From positions 372,001-436,000 of the forward strand of contig JAWKPA010000013.1 in the NCBI GenBank assembly GCA_041390905.1: a stretch of 64,000 nucleotides of DNA. Direction: 5' to 3'. The translations under genes and the position numbers were made by a program. Source of the stretch: JACKCD01 sp041390905 (lineage in GTDB: Bacteria > Chloroflexota > Anaerolineae > Promineifilales > Promineifilaceae). This document shows positions 7,926 through 15,388 of this stretch, one piece after another (positions within the stretch are counted from its first letter, which is position 1; the number at the start of each line of letters is the position of its first letter). The notes under the pieces are model-generated. The model did not search any database. It saw only the letters and a program-made list of their open reading frames with translations, and was not told the DNA's origin.

Positions 7926-8795
7926 ATGAGTGTTTACGAACGCACCTTCCGGGTGCGCCATTATGAATGTGATGCCTATGGGCATGTGAACCACGCGCAA
8001 TATGTGCGCTGGATGCAGGAGGCGGCGTTGGATGCGTCAACGGCCGTTAATTACCCCATCGCCCGTTACGACGAAATAGGGCGGCAGTGGTGGATTCATG
8101 AAACCGACGTCACCTACCTGACCCCGCTGACCTATGGCGACACGGTAGTCGTGCGAACCTGGGTGGAAAATTTCCGCCGCGTTCGCTCCCGCCGCCTCTA
8201 TGAACTGCGCGTGGCGGCGACGGGCGAGCTGGCGGCCAGCGCCAGCAGCGACTGGGTTTTTCTGGAGACGGCCACGCGGCGGCCGGTGCGGGTGCCGCCA
8301 GAAATGGTGGCGGCGTTTTTGCCCGATGGCAGCATTGGGGAGCCTACCCCAGAACCATTTCCCACCGCTCCGCCACCGCCGCCGGGCAAGTTTTCCCTGC
8401 GTCGTCTGGTGGAGTGGCGCGATATTGACCCGGCGCAGCACGTCAACAACAGCGTTTACCTGGCCTACATCGAGGATTGTGGCGTGCAGGTGGCGGCGCA
8501 TTTTGGCTGGCCGATGATGCGGATGGTAGACCATGGCTTTGGCATTATGGCGCGGCGTTACCGCATTCAATATTTGCAGCCGGCCGTCATGGGGGATGAG
8601 GTGGAGACGACAACGTGGATTTCTGAGGTGAAGCGGGCAACGGCCGTTCGTCACTACACCATTACGCGGGTGGGGGATGGAGCCTTGCTGGCGCGGGCGC
8701 ACGTGCTGTGGGTGTGGGTGAACTTGAAAAACGGCCGTCCCATCCGCATTCCGCCCGATTTTCTGGCCTGCTTTAGGTCAAACATTGCTGATTAA
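7926..8795 (+). CDS. Acyl-thioesterase with two hot-dog (4HBT) domains
   Basis: A 289-residue protein. The first domain has FRVRHYECDAYGHVNHAQYVRWM, the 4HBT pattern with a catalytic Asp and His. The second, from about residue 160, repeats it as LVEWRDIDPAQHVNNSVYLAYIED. The fused double hot-dog fold matches bacterial acyl-ACP/acyl-CoA thioesterase-like proteins that release fatty acids or polyketides. The ATG at 7926 is preferred over an in-frame TTG at 7920. There is no signal peptide. An AACGGCCGTT copy gives STAVNYP and another gives RATAVRHY. Confidence 0.85.
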   Translation: MSVYERTFRVRHYECDAYGHVNHAQYVRWMQEAALDASTAVNYPIARYDEIGRQWWIHETDVTYLTPLTYGDTVVVRTWVENFRRVRSRRLYELRVAATGELAASASSDWVFLETATRRPVRVPPEMVAAFLPDGSIGEPTPEPFPTAPPPPPGKFSLRRLVEWRDIDPAQHVNNSVYLAYIEDCGVQVAAHFGWPMMRMVDHGFGIMARRYRIQYLQPAVMGDEVETTTWISEVKRATAVRHYTITRVGDGALLARAHVLWVWVNLKNGRPIRIPPDFLACFRSNIAD

Positions 8796-8798
8796 TCA

Positions 8799-8829
8799 GA
8801 CCTCCGAGGTTTCAAAAACCTCGGAGGTC
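8799..8829. terminator. Hairpin GACCTCCGAGGTT...AACCTCGGAGGTC
   Basis: A perfect 13-bp stem (8799-8811 with 8817-8829) around a five-base TCAAA loop starts four bases after the stop of the thioesterase gene. Only a weak T-rich tail follows, so it is either an intrinsic terminator or a REP-like palindrome acting as an mRNA end. Confidence 0.7.
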
Positions 8830-8914
8830 TCGTTATCACTATTTGATGAATGATCATTGCACGGGGAACCCCTTTTGCACCATAATCAGAGTAAAATTTC
8901 GTGGGTAAATACGC

Positions 8915-8950
8915 CAAGTGCCATGTGCCGCAGGCGGTGCAAGGCACTTG
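8915..8950. promoter_or_regulatory. Inverted repeat and TATAAT box before the DUF6069-like gene
   Basis: CAAGTGCC at 8915-8922 pairs with GGCACTTG at 8943-8950, immediately followed by TATAAT (8952-8957), 18 bases before the ATG at 8976. The palindrome occupies the place of the -35 and spacer region. It may bind a regulator or form a leader hairpin. No good -35 hexamer is seen. Confidence 0.4.
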
Positions 8951-8975
8951 TTATAATTATTGGAGAAGAACAAAC

Positions 8976-9413
8976 ATGTCTACATTGAGTAACGCTGGAA
9001 AAAGCGAACGGGTTGCTACCCAACACCTATGGTGGGTCACGCTTGCGGCCATTATCATTGGTATGGTTGGCAACCTTATCCTCTACTTTATTGGCCGGGT
9101 CGTCACGGGGGGGCTGCTGATTGCCTTCCCCAATGCGGACGCGACGCCTATGCCGCTATTGTTGATGCTTGCCGCAACGGCCGTTCCTGGCATCGTCGCT
9201 GTGTTAATTTATGTACTGCTGGGGCGTACCGGCCGGCCGATCACCCTCTTTCGTGTGTTGGCATTGGTCGTGCTGCTGGTTTCAATGGCTCCCCTGTTCC
9301 AACTGCCGGCCGCTGTCACCACCGCCAATCGCATCATTTTGGCAATCATGCACATTTGGACGGCACTGGTGCTGGCGGGGATGCTGACCACTTTCGGCCG
9401 TTCACGGAGCTAA
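8976..9413 (+). CDS. Small four-helix membrane protein (DUF6069-like)
   Basis: A 145-residue protein with four hydrophobic helices: WWVTLAAIIIGMVGNLILYFIG, LLLMLAATAVPGIVAVLIYVLL, ITLFRVLALVVLLVSMAPLF and RIILAIMHIWTALVLAGML. The order and the NxxLYxIG start of helix 1 match the DUF6069 family of unknown function. The ATG at 8976 is preceded by GGAGAAG. The longer frame from 8901 would add unrelated leader sequence. The gene lies 180 bp before a large ABC permease gene, but the two are separated by an inverted repeat. Confidence 0.65.
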   Translation: MSTLSNAGKSERVATQHLWWVTLAAIIIGMVGNLILYFIGRVVTGGLLIAFPNADATPMPLLLMLAATAVPGIVAVLIYVLLGRTGRPITLFRVLALVVLLVSMAPLFQLPAAVTTANRIILAIMHIWTALVLAGMLTTFGRSRS

Positions 9414-9419
9414 AGAAAT

Positions 9420-9575
9420 AGGACACGGACGAACACGGATTTTCGTCATAGTAGCCAAGCCAATTCGTAACCACGGTCTTCGTGGTTACGTTGCCCATCC
9501 GCCCTGCGGGTTGTCCACGCAGTGCATGGGAATCAAGCCTGGTCGTGACTTTTTGGCCGTGTTTGTCCGCGTCCT
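9420..9575. repeat. Long-range inverted repeat of CACGGA-type units
   Basis: AGGACACGGACGAACACGG (9420-9438) pairs with 9557-9575 with 17 of 19 matches, enclosing about 120 bp. The inner part also holds a smaller hairpin (AACCACGG...CCGTGGTTA type at 9469-9488). Similar words occur at about 59272-59310. It ends 17 bp before the ABC permease start. Confidence 0.6.
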
Positions 9576-9592
9576 GTTTTCGACAAAAGACA

Positions 9593-11980
9593 ATGAGAAT
9601 TCGCTGGCGCAAAGTTTGGTTAGATTTGCTCGGCAACCGGGCGCGGACAACCCTGGTGGTGCTGGCAATTGGGGTTGGGGTGTTTGCCGTAGGGTTTATT
9701 GCCACGGCACGGACGGTGCTGCTGCGGGAACTGTTGCGTAACTATGATGCTACCTACGCTTCCTCGGCAACGCTCTTTACGCAGCCGTTTGACGCTGATT
9801 TGGCCGAGAGCGTGGCGCAGATGCCGGAAATTGCGGCGGCCGAGGCGCGGCGGACGGTGACGGTGCAGGTGCAAACGGGGGTGGATGAGTGGAAGGGGTT
9901 GGTGTTAACGGCCGTTCCCGACTATAACCACATTCAGCTCGACCGCTTCACCCCCTATGGCGGCCAATGGCCCCCCGGCAATCGCCAGATTGTGCTGGAA
10001 CAAAGCGCCCTGGCCTACATCAACGCCCAGGTGGGCGATGCCCTCACCATTGAGCTGGACGACGGCACGCACAAGGAACTGGAACTGGTAGGGTTGGCTT
10101 ACGACAGCGGCCTCCCCAGCGCCGAAATTCTGGAACGCGCTTCAGGCTTTGTCACCCTCGAAACCATTGAACTGCTGGGCATGGGAGCCTACTACACCGA
10201 TTTACACTTTCGCGTGGCCGAGAACATTGGCAATGAAGGCCACATCCGCGATGTTTTGACCCAGGTCGAAGACAAGCTGGCTCGCACCGGGCGCGACGTT
10301 TTCGGTTTTCGCATTCCGCCCCCCGGTGAACACCCGGTACAGGACATCATCGAAACGTTGGTGTTGATTTTGGGGGTTTGTGGGGTTATTACCCTGCTGC
10401 TCTCCGGCTTTCTGGTCGTCAACACCATTTCCGCCCTGCTGACACAGCAAATTCGGCAAATTGGGGTGATGAAACTGGTAGGGGCGCGGCAGCAGCAAAT
10501 TGTGGGAATGTATCTGGTGACGGTGCTGTTTTATGGGATAGTGGCATTGCTGTGGGGAATTCCACTGGCAATTCTAGCGGCGCGGCCGGCCGTCAACTTT
10601 GCCGCCGGAATGTTGAATGTGGAGATTGCCAGCTATGCCGTCCCTCCCTCTATCATCTTGCTGCAAGCGGCGGTGGGGCTGCTGGTGCCTCTGCTGGCGT
10701 CGCTGTGGCCGGTCATTAGCGGGGTGCGGATTACAACCAACAAGGCACTGAACAATTTGGGGCTTGGTGGCGGTGGCGGTCATGGGTTGGTTGACCGGCT
10801 GTTTATGCAGCTACAGGCGTGGTTGCCGCTACAACGGCCGTTAATCATCTCCCTCCGCAACACCATCCGCCAAAAAGGACGGCTGCTGCTCACCCTCACC
10901 ACCCTCATTCTCGGCACCGCCCTCTTTATCTCCGTTCTCAGCGTGCGCGATTCGGTGACGGTGACGGTAGGAAACTTTCTGCGCTATCACCAATACGATG
11001 TCAGCCTCTACCTTTCGCGCCCCTACCGCGCCGAGCGCACAGAGGAACTAACACAGCAAATGTCGGGCGTAACGGCCGTTGAAAGCTGGTTTTTAAGCAC
11101 CGGGCGGCGCGTTTTTGCCGACGACACCTACAGCGAAAACTTCATCCTCGTTGCCGCGCCCAATCCATCCCCCTTTATCAACCCCAAAACCGAAGCCGGT
11201 CGCTGGCTGCTGCCGGAAGACCAGCAGGCGGTAGTAATCAATACTGAGTTTGCCGAGCTACAGCCGGATGTGGCTGTGGGGGGTGAGCTGGAGATGGAAT
11301 TAAACGGCCGTAAATCCCTCTGGACCGTCGTTGGCATTGTCCCCGTGGACAACCGGGGGGCGGCTGTTTACGTCAACTACGATGCCTACACCCGCGCCAC
11401 GCGCCAGCTTGGCATGGCAAATACGGTCAAGATTGGCACCATTAGCCATGAAGGCAACGAGCAGCTTGAAATGGCAACCGTGCTGAGCGACCAGTACAAG
11501 GCATTGGGGATTTTGGTCAACCGCACGCAGACGACGGAGCAGCGGCGGGAAGCGACGGCGTTTCAGTTTAACATCGTCGTTGGCTTCCTGGTGATGATGG
11601 CGGTGCTGCTGGCAACAGTGGGGGGGCTTGGGCTAACCACGACCATGAGCATCAACATCCTGGAGCGGATTCGGGAGATTGGGGTGCTGCGGGCGATTGG
11701 GGCGTCAGATACGGCCGTTCGCCAAATTGTCATCGCCGAGGGCATTGCCGTGGGCTTTTTAAGCTGGCTGCTCGGCAGCCTGCTCGCCATTCCCATCAGC
11801 CGCCTGCTCAGCGACCAAATTGGGCTGGCCCTGCTCGGCATTCCGCTGGATTATACTTTTTCGGTGGGCGGGATGGTCTTTTGGCTGGTTGCGGTCATCT
11901 TTATTGCCATCGTTGCCAGCCTCGGCCCCGCTCGCGGTGCCTCCCGGCTCACCATTCGGGAAGTATTGGCCTATGAATAA
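9593..11980 (+). CDS. FtsX/MacB-like ABC transporter permease (duplicated)
   Basis: A 795-residue membrane protein. It begins MRIRWRKVWLDLLGNRARTT and a first helix, followed by a large extracytoplasmic MacB-type core, three helices (~residues 270-400), then a second copy starting LISLRNTIRQKGRLLLTLTT with another core and three C-terminal helices ending GASRLTIREVLAYE. This 8-helix duplicated FtsX arrangement is typical of lipoprotein/peptide exporters and stress-sensing complexes that need an ATPase partner. No ATP-binding subunit gene is in the window, so the partner must be elsewhere. The ATG at 9593 gives the canonical N-terminus; the longer frame from 9482 covers a repeat. Confidence 0.85.
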   Translation: MRIRWRKVWLDLLGNRARTTLVVLAIGVGVFAVGFIATARTVLLRELLRNYDATYASSATLFTQPFDADLAESVAQMPEIAAAEARRTVTVQVQTGVDEWKGLVLTAVPDYNHIQLDRFTPYGGQWPPGNRQIVLEQSALAYINAQVGDALTIELDDGTHKELELVGLAYDSGLPSAEILERASGFVTLETIELLGMGAYYTDLHFRVAENIGNEGHIRDVLTQVEDKLARTGRDVFGFRIPPPGEHPVQDIIETLVLILGVCGVITLLLSGFLVVNTISALLTQQIRQIGVMKLVGARQQQIVGMYLVTVLFYGIVALLWGIPLAILAARPAVNFAAGMLNVEIASYAVPPSIILLQAAVGLLVPLLASLWPVISGVRITTNKALNNLGLGGGGGHGLVDRLFMQLQAWLPLQRPLIISLRNTIRQKGRLLLTLTTLILGTALFISVLSVRDSVTVTVGNFLRYHQYDVSLYLSRPYRAERTEELTQQMSGVTAVESWFLSTGRRVFADDTYSENFILVAAPNPSPFINPKTEAGRWLLPEDQQAVVINTEFAELQPDVAVGGELEMELNGRKSLWTVVGIVPVDNRGAAVYVNYDAYTRATRQLGMANTVKIGTISHEGNEQLEMATVLSDQYKALGILVNRTQTTEQRREATAFQFNIVVGFLVMMAVLLATVGGLGLTTTMSINILERIREIGVLRAIGASDTAVRQIVIAEGIAVGFLSWLLGSLLAIPISRLLSDQIGLALLGIPLDYTFSVGGMVFWLVAVIFIAIVASLGPARGASRLTIREVLAYE

Positions 11981-12046
11981 GCAAATTCAGCCGTGTTGGC
12001 TTATGTTCGTTTGTGTCTTGTGCGTTATCTGAATCAAGTGGGGTAG

Positions 12047-12205
12047 TGACACAGAGGGTCACGGAGTTAAGAGTTGAGCTTCACAGAGAGAAAAGAGATA
12101 CATGTGTTTACATAAGTGTCTTGTTTTACAAAAACAAGCAGCTTGAGAAGCAAGTTCTCTCTTTTTCCCTGTGCCCCTCTGTGTCTTCTCTGTGTGGCTC
12201 TGTGC
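12047..12205. repeat. Hairpin region of ACACAGAG/TCACAGAG units (family C)
   Basis: The left side carries GACACAGAGGGTCACGGAG and TTCACAGAGAGAAAAGAG. The right side carries their complements, with CTCTGTGTCTTCTCTGTG and GGCTCTGTGC. It lies between convergent genes (permease and isopentenyl phosphate kinase). A second copy is at 22998-23108. Confidence 0.8.
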
Positions 12206-12214
12206 AATTAAAAT

Positions 12215-13009
12215 CTACTGATGTAGCAACGTCCCAACGGCCGTTTCCGGTTCCCGCAATAACCTTTCCAGCAGTCCCGCCTCCAGCCCAGAAAAAATCC
12301 GAATTGCCATTTGTGGCTGCTGCGCTGCCAGGGCTAGCATCCCGCGCACCTTGGTTGCCATCCCACCCGTCACATCGGTGCCGCGTGAGCCACCCAGCGC
12401 GGCTTCAATATCGGCCAGGTTGTGCGGCGTGATTAGCGGAATCGTGACCCTCTGCTGATCATAAACCCCGGCCGTTTCCCCTGCCAGCAGCAGCCACGCC
12501 GGCCGCAGCGTGGCTGCCAACGCCATCATCACTTCTTCGGTCGAAACAATCGTTCCACCGATTTGGCTGTCAAAGGCCACGTCGCCGTGGGTGACAGGCA
12601 CCAGCCCCGCTGCCAGTGCCGCCTCAATCGGGCTACTGGCAATGTGGACAATACGGCCGTTTTCACATCCCACCGATGCCGATGGCGACAGGCTAATGGC
12701 CGGAACCCCGGCGGTTAGCAAAGCCTCTTTCACCAGCGCATTCAGTCGCAGTGCCGACGCGCTGACCTCGGCAAAGCCGCGCCAGGCGGCGGAGCCTGTA
12801 ACGCCCCGCCGCGTGCCGTATTTGGCCGCGACCACATGCCCAAAAGAGCCGCTGCCGTGCCCCAGCAGCAGTTGTAAACCAGGGTTGGCTTGCCGAGCAG
12901 CACTAATTTCCTGCGCCAGCCGCGCCAGCACGTCGGCTCGAACCGCCTCCACCCCCGTTTTATCCGTAATCAACGAACCGCCCAGCTTGAGAAAAATGGT
13001 TGAAGTCAT
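12215..13009 (-). CDS. Isopentenyl phosphate kinase
   Basis: A 264-residue amino-acid-kinase-fold protein: IFLKLGGSLITDK at the N-terminus (Lys and Gly-rich phosphate loop), then LLLGHGSGSFGHVVAAKYG. GHGSGSFGH, with a His that orients the phosphate acceptor, is the hallmark that separates isopentenyl phosphate kinases from glutamate 5-kinase and UMP kinase. The enzyme phosphorylates isopentenyl phosphate to IPP in the alternative mevalonate route of archaea and some Chloroflexota. Downstream landmarks are VTHGDVAFD and GTDVTGGMATKV. No other isoprenoid gene is adjacent. The start ATG at 13009 begins MTSTIFLK. Confidence 0.88.
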   Translation of the reverse strand: MTSTIFLKLGGSLITDKTGVEAVRADVLARLAQEISAARQANPGLQLLLGHGSGSFGHVVAAKYGTRRGVTGSAAWRGFAEVSASALRLNALVKEALLTAGVPAISLSPSASVGCENGRIVHIASSPIEAALAAGLVPVTHGDVAFDSQIGGTIVSTEEVMMALAATLRPAWLLLAGETAGVYDQQRVTIPLITPHNLADIEAALGGSRGTDVTGGMATKVRGMLALAAQQPQMAIRIFSGLEAGLLERLLREPETAVGTLLHQ

Positions 13010-13019
13010 AGGGGAGTTG

Positions 13020-13080
13020 CAGGTAACAAGTGGCAGGTGGCAAGTAGAAACCTGCCACTTGTTACCTGTTACTTGTTACC
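13020..13080. repeat. TAACAAG/TGGCAGG heptamer hairpin (family B)
   Basis: AGGTAACAAG-TGGCAGG-TGGCAAG on the left, a short AGAAA loop, and CCTGCCACTTGTTACCTGTTACTTGTTACC on the right. The right arm reaches into the downstream end of the LOG gene and provides its TAA stop at 13076-13078. Confidence 0.85.
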
Positions 13081-13609
13081 CCGCCCCCATATGCGCCACG
13101 GCTTCTTGCGGTGTGGTGGCAAAATGGAGCAGGGACAGATAATTTTCAGCTACGTATTCGGGGTTGTAGAACGCCTGAATGGTGCTGTGCCAGATGGAGC
13201 CGAGGAGGGAAAACGGCCGTTTTTCCATCTCACCCACCTGCAGCAGCCCCCACGCCATCGTCATTTCCGACAGCGTGCCAATGCCACCCGGCAGCACAAT
13301 AATTCCGTCATTGTGCATCACCAAATGGAGCAGCCGGTCACGCAGCGTCTCATAGCGAATTTCTTCCTGCACCCAACGGTTGGGGCCAAAGCGGCGAAAC
13401 GCACTGATTTGGCTGCAAGTCACCCCAATGACGCGGCCGTTGGCCTCGGCCGCCCCCTGGCTGGCAGCCATCATGGTGCCGCTGTAGCCCCCGGTGGCAA
13501 CGTCAAAGCCGGCCTCGGCCAGCAAGCGGCCAATGGTATACGCTTCCTCATAGGCTGCGCTGCCCGGTTTGGGGGCAGAACTGCCGAAAACGGAAATGAC
13601 ACGGTTCAT
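13076..13609 (-). CDS. LOG-family protein (lysine-decarboxylase-like fold, TIGR00725 type)
   Basis: A 177-residue Rossmann-fold protein. It begins VISVFGSSAPKPGS, has YSGTMMAASQGAAEANGRVIGV, and carries LPGGIGTLSEMTMAW. The PGGxGTxxE motif is the nucleotide-phosphate-binding signature of the LOG/lysine decarboxylase-like family; many members are nucleoside monophosphate phosphoribohydrolases related to cytokinin-activating enzymes. The substrate here is not known. The last residues (HMGAG) and the stop codon run into a family B heptamer repeat. The ATG at 13609 sits just after the next repeat cluster. Confidence 0.82.
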   Translation of the reverse strand: MNRVISVFGSSAPKPGSAAYEEAYTIGRLLAEAGFDVATGGYSGTMMAASQGAAEANGRVIGVTCSQISAFRRFGPNRWVQEEIRYETLRDRLLHLVMHNDGIIVLPGGIGTLSEMTMAWGLLQVGEMEKRPFSLLGSIWHSTIQAFYNPEYVAENYLSLLHFATTPQEAVAHMGAG

Positions 13610-13621
13610 GGTATCTTTTGC

Positions 13622-13695
13622 AGAAGCAGGGGAGCGGAGGAGCAGGGGAGCAGAGGCGATTCACCCCTGTTCCCCTGCTTCCCTGCCCCTCCGCC
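13622..13695. repeat. Hairpin of GCAGGGGA/GCGGAGG units
   Basis: GAAGCAGGGGAGCGGAGGAGCAGGGGAGCAG on the plus strand is followed, after a GATTCACC loop, by CCCCTGTTCCCCTGCTTCCCTGCCCCTCCGCC. It fills the gap between the hydrolase stop (13696) and the LOG start (13609), both leftward genes. Confidence 0.7.
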
Positions 13696-14514
13696 CTATC
13701 CTTTGCTTAAAAATTGATCGGCGACAGCATGAAAAGCCGTCTGCTGCTCCAGCATAGGTTCATGGCCGCAGTTGGCAAAGCGGTGGATTTGTGCCTCAGG
13801 AAACAGGCCGGCCAGAGCGTCTGCGCCCGAAATGGGTAAAATGGGGTCGTTTTCACCCCAAATGATGCACAGCGGATGGTGCAGCCGCGCTAATGCTTGC
13901 CAAATGTCGTGGGCGGCCACGGCTTTGATGACATCGGCGGTAGCGCGGGCGTTGCCGTAATCGCGCAGGCGGCGCTCCCAAATGCTGCTATCAATGCTGG
14001 CGGGGTCGTGGAATGGCACCTTGATTTGGCGGTTGACCCAGAGCGGGGATTGACTAACGGCCGTTCCCAAATCCACCAGCCCCAGCGAAATACCCGCCTT
14101 GAGCAAAAACTCCGGGTAGTCGAGATTGATAATGGCCGGGGCGCTCAGAAGCAGGCGCTCGTTGTTTTCTGGATAGGCCAGCACAAAACTGGTTGCCAGT
14201 AGCCCGCCAAACGAATGCCCCACCACATTCACCCTGTCAAACCCGCGCACATCGCAAAATGCCGCCAACCACTCGACCAGGTGGGGAATGGTGTAGGGGG
14301 TCGTGTGTGCGCTATAGCCAAAGCCGGGCAAGTCGGGAGCCACCAGCCAATGCCGGTCGCCCAGTTCGTGCAGCAGTTCCCGGTAGCTGTCGGCCGAAGT
14401 GGACATGCCATGTAGCAGCAGGGTCGGCCGGCCGTTGCCATGTCCCACCTCATAATAACTGGTTTGAATCCCCAGTGCGTCAACCACAAACCGGGGCAAG
14501 AGTGAATAAGTCAT
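13696..14514 (-). CDS. Alpha/beta-fold hydrolase
   Basis: A 272-residue alpha/beta hydrolase. It shows LLLHGMSTSADSYREL (oxyanion region), VAPDLPGFGYSAH, and VNVVGHSFGGLLATSF with the nucleophile Ser in GHSFG. A later CIIWGENDPILPI carries the acid Asp, and FANCGHEPMLEQ the catalytic His. The triad is complete. Sequence alone does not tell an esterase from a C-C hydrolase or epoxide hydrolase. It starts at ATG 14514 (MTYSLLPRFV) without a signal peptide. Confidence 0.85.
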   Translation of the reverse strand: MTYSLLPRFVVDALGIQTSYYEVGHGNGRPTLLLHGMSTSADSYRELLHELGDRHWLVAPDLPGFGYSAHTTPYTIPHLVEWLAAFCDVRGFDRVNVVGHSFGGLLATSFVLAYPENNERLLLSAPAIINLDYPEFLLKAGISLGLVDLGTAVSQSPLWVNRQIKVPFHDPASIDSSIWERRLRDYGNARATADVIKAVAAHDIWQALARLHHPLCIIWGENDPILPISGADALAGLFPEAQIHRFANCGHEPMLEQQTAFHAVADQFLSKG

Positions 14515-14997
14515 CTTAAAATAAAGCGTTGATTTTTAATAAAAGGCGGTCATAAATGACGGCTGCTGTTACAATAGAGTTGTGACGAATTGGGGTGCAG
14601 TGCCCAATCCCCTGTTCGCCTTTATAGCGCATCACGCACCGTTAGCGGTTAATAGCCTAAAAGGATTGCCGCTGGTTAGCATTATGACATTGACGCGAAT
14701 GACCCATTTGTCTACACTAAGAACGGCCGTTTTCCAGTTATCCAGGAGCCGGCTCAAGCATATCAACCGCCTCAACCATGAGCAAGCAGAGCATGGAGCA
14801 AACTCTGTACCAAAGGATTGCCTATGGCAAAACAGTAAGCACTTTACCTTCCCAATCAAACCTGTCAGCGAATGCGCTATCTAAACCTTAGAAACATTAT
14901 TTGTAAGGTTTCATGATTATAATTGTAAACGAGACTTGTTATTTCCTAAAACATTACGGCAAATGTCAGTCAGGATAACACACAAAAGAGAGAAAGT
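14515..14997. other. 483-bp intergenic region between divergent genes
   Basis: No convincing gene is visible. The rightward 100-codon frame starting at 14582 has no family resemblance and poor composition. The region must hold promoters for the hydrolase (leftward) and the response regulator (rightward). It contains one intergenic AACGGCCGTT at 14722-14731. The last 100 bp are AT-rich, with a TATAAT-like word near 14920. Confidence 0.6.
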
Positions 14998-15384
14998 GTG
15001 AACTACTCAGTATTAGTCGCCGAAGACGATAAAATCATCAGGAGATTGGCTCGCCATATTTTGGAACGAGCTGGCTATATAGTCTACGAAGCCGCCGACG
15101 GCTTGGAGGCCCTAGCTCGGATCAAGGAAATAAAGCCCGATCTACTGTTACTCGACATCATGATGCCACATATGAATGGCTATGATGTTTGTATTACTCT
15201 CCGCAGCCAGGAAGAAACGGCTGAACTACCTATTGTTATCATCACTGCCAAAACAGAGAAACACGCTATCCAACGAGGAATTGATGCAGGTGCCAACCGG
15301 TATTTGACCAAGCCAATTTCCCCGAAGGTGTTAGTTGATAATGTAAACGACATTCTTGGTGTGTCTTCTGCTCCAAACGACTAG
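14998..15384 (+). CDS. Single-domain response regulator (CheY-like receiver)
   Basis: A 128-residue stand-alone receiver domain: SVLVAEDDKIIRRLARHIL (acidic pocket DD), DLLLLDIMMPHMNGYD with the phospho-acceptor Asp, IVIITAKTEK with the conserved Thr/Ala, and YLTKPISPKVL with the Lys. No output domain follows. It begins at GTG 14998-15000 with an AGAGAGAAA purine tract upstream. The stop at 15382-15384 is four bases before the ATG of the hybrid kinase, so the two are co-transcribed and likely form a phosphorelay, with the kinase's HPt domain as a possible donor. Confidence 0.9.
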   Translation: MNYSVLVAEDDKIIRRLARHILERAGYIVYEAADGLEALARIKEIKPDLLLLDIMMPHMNGYDVCITLRSQEETAELPIVIITAKTEKHAIQRGIDAGANRYLTKPISPKVLVDNVNDILGVSSAPND

Positions 15385-15388
15385 AAGT

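Noticed and set aside
14582..14884. Rightward 100-codon frame in the 14.5-15 kb gap
   Set aside because: No recognisable domain, weak ribosome site, and an AACGGCCGTT inside accounts for part of its apparent coding look.
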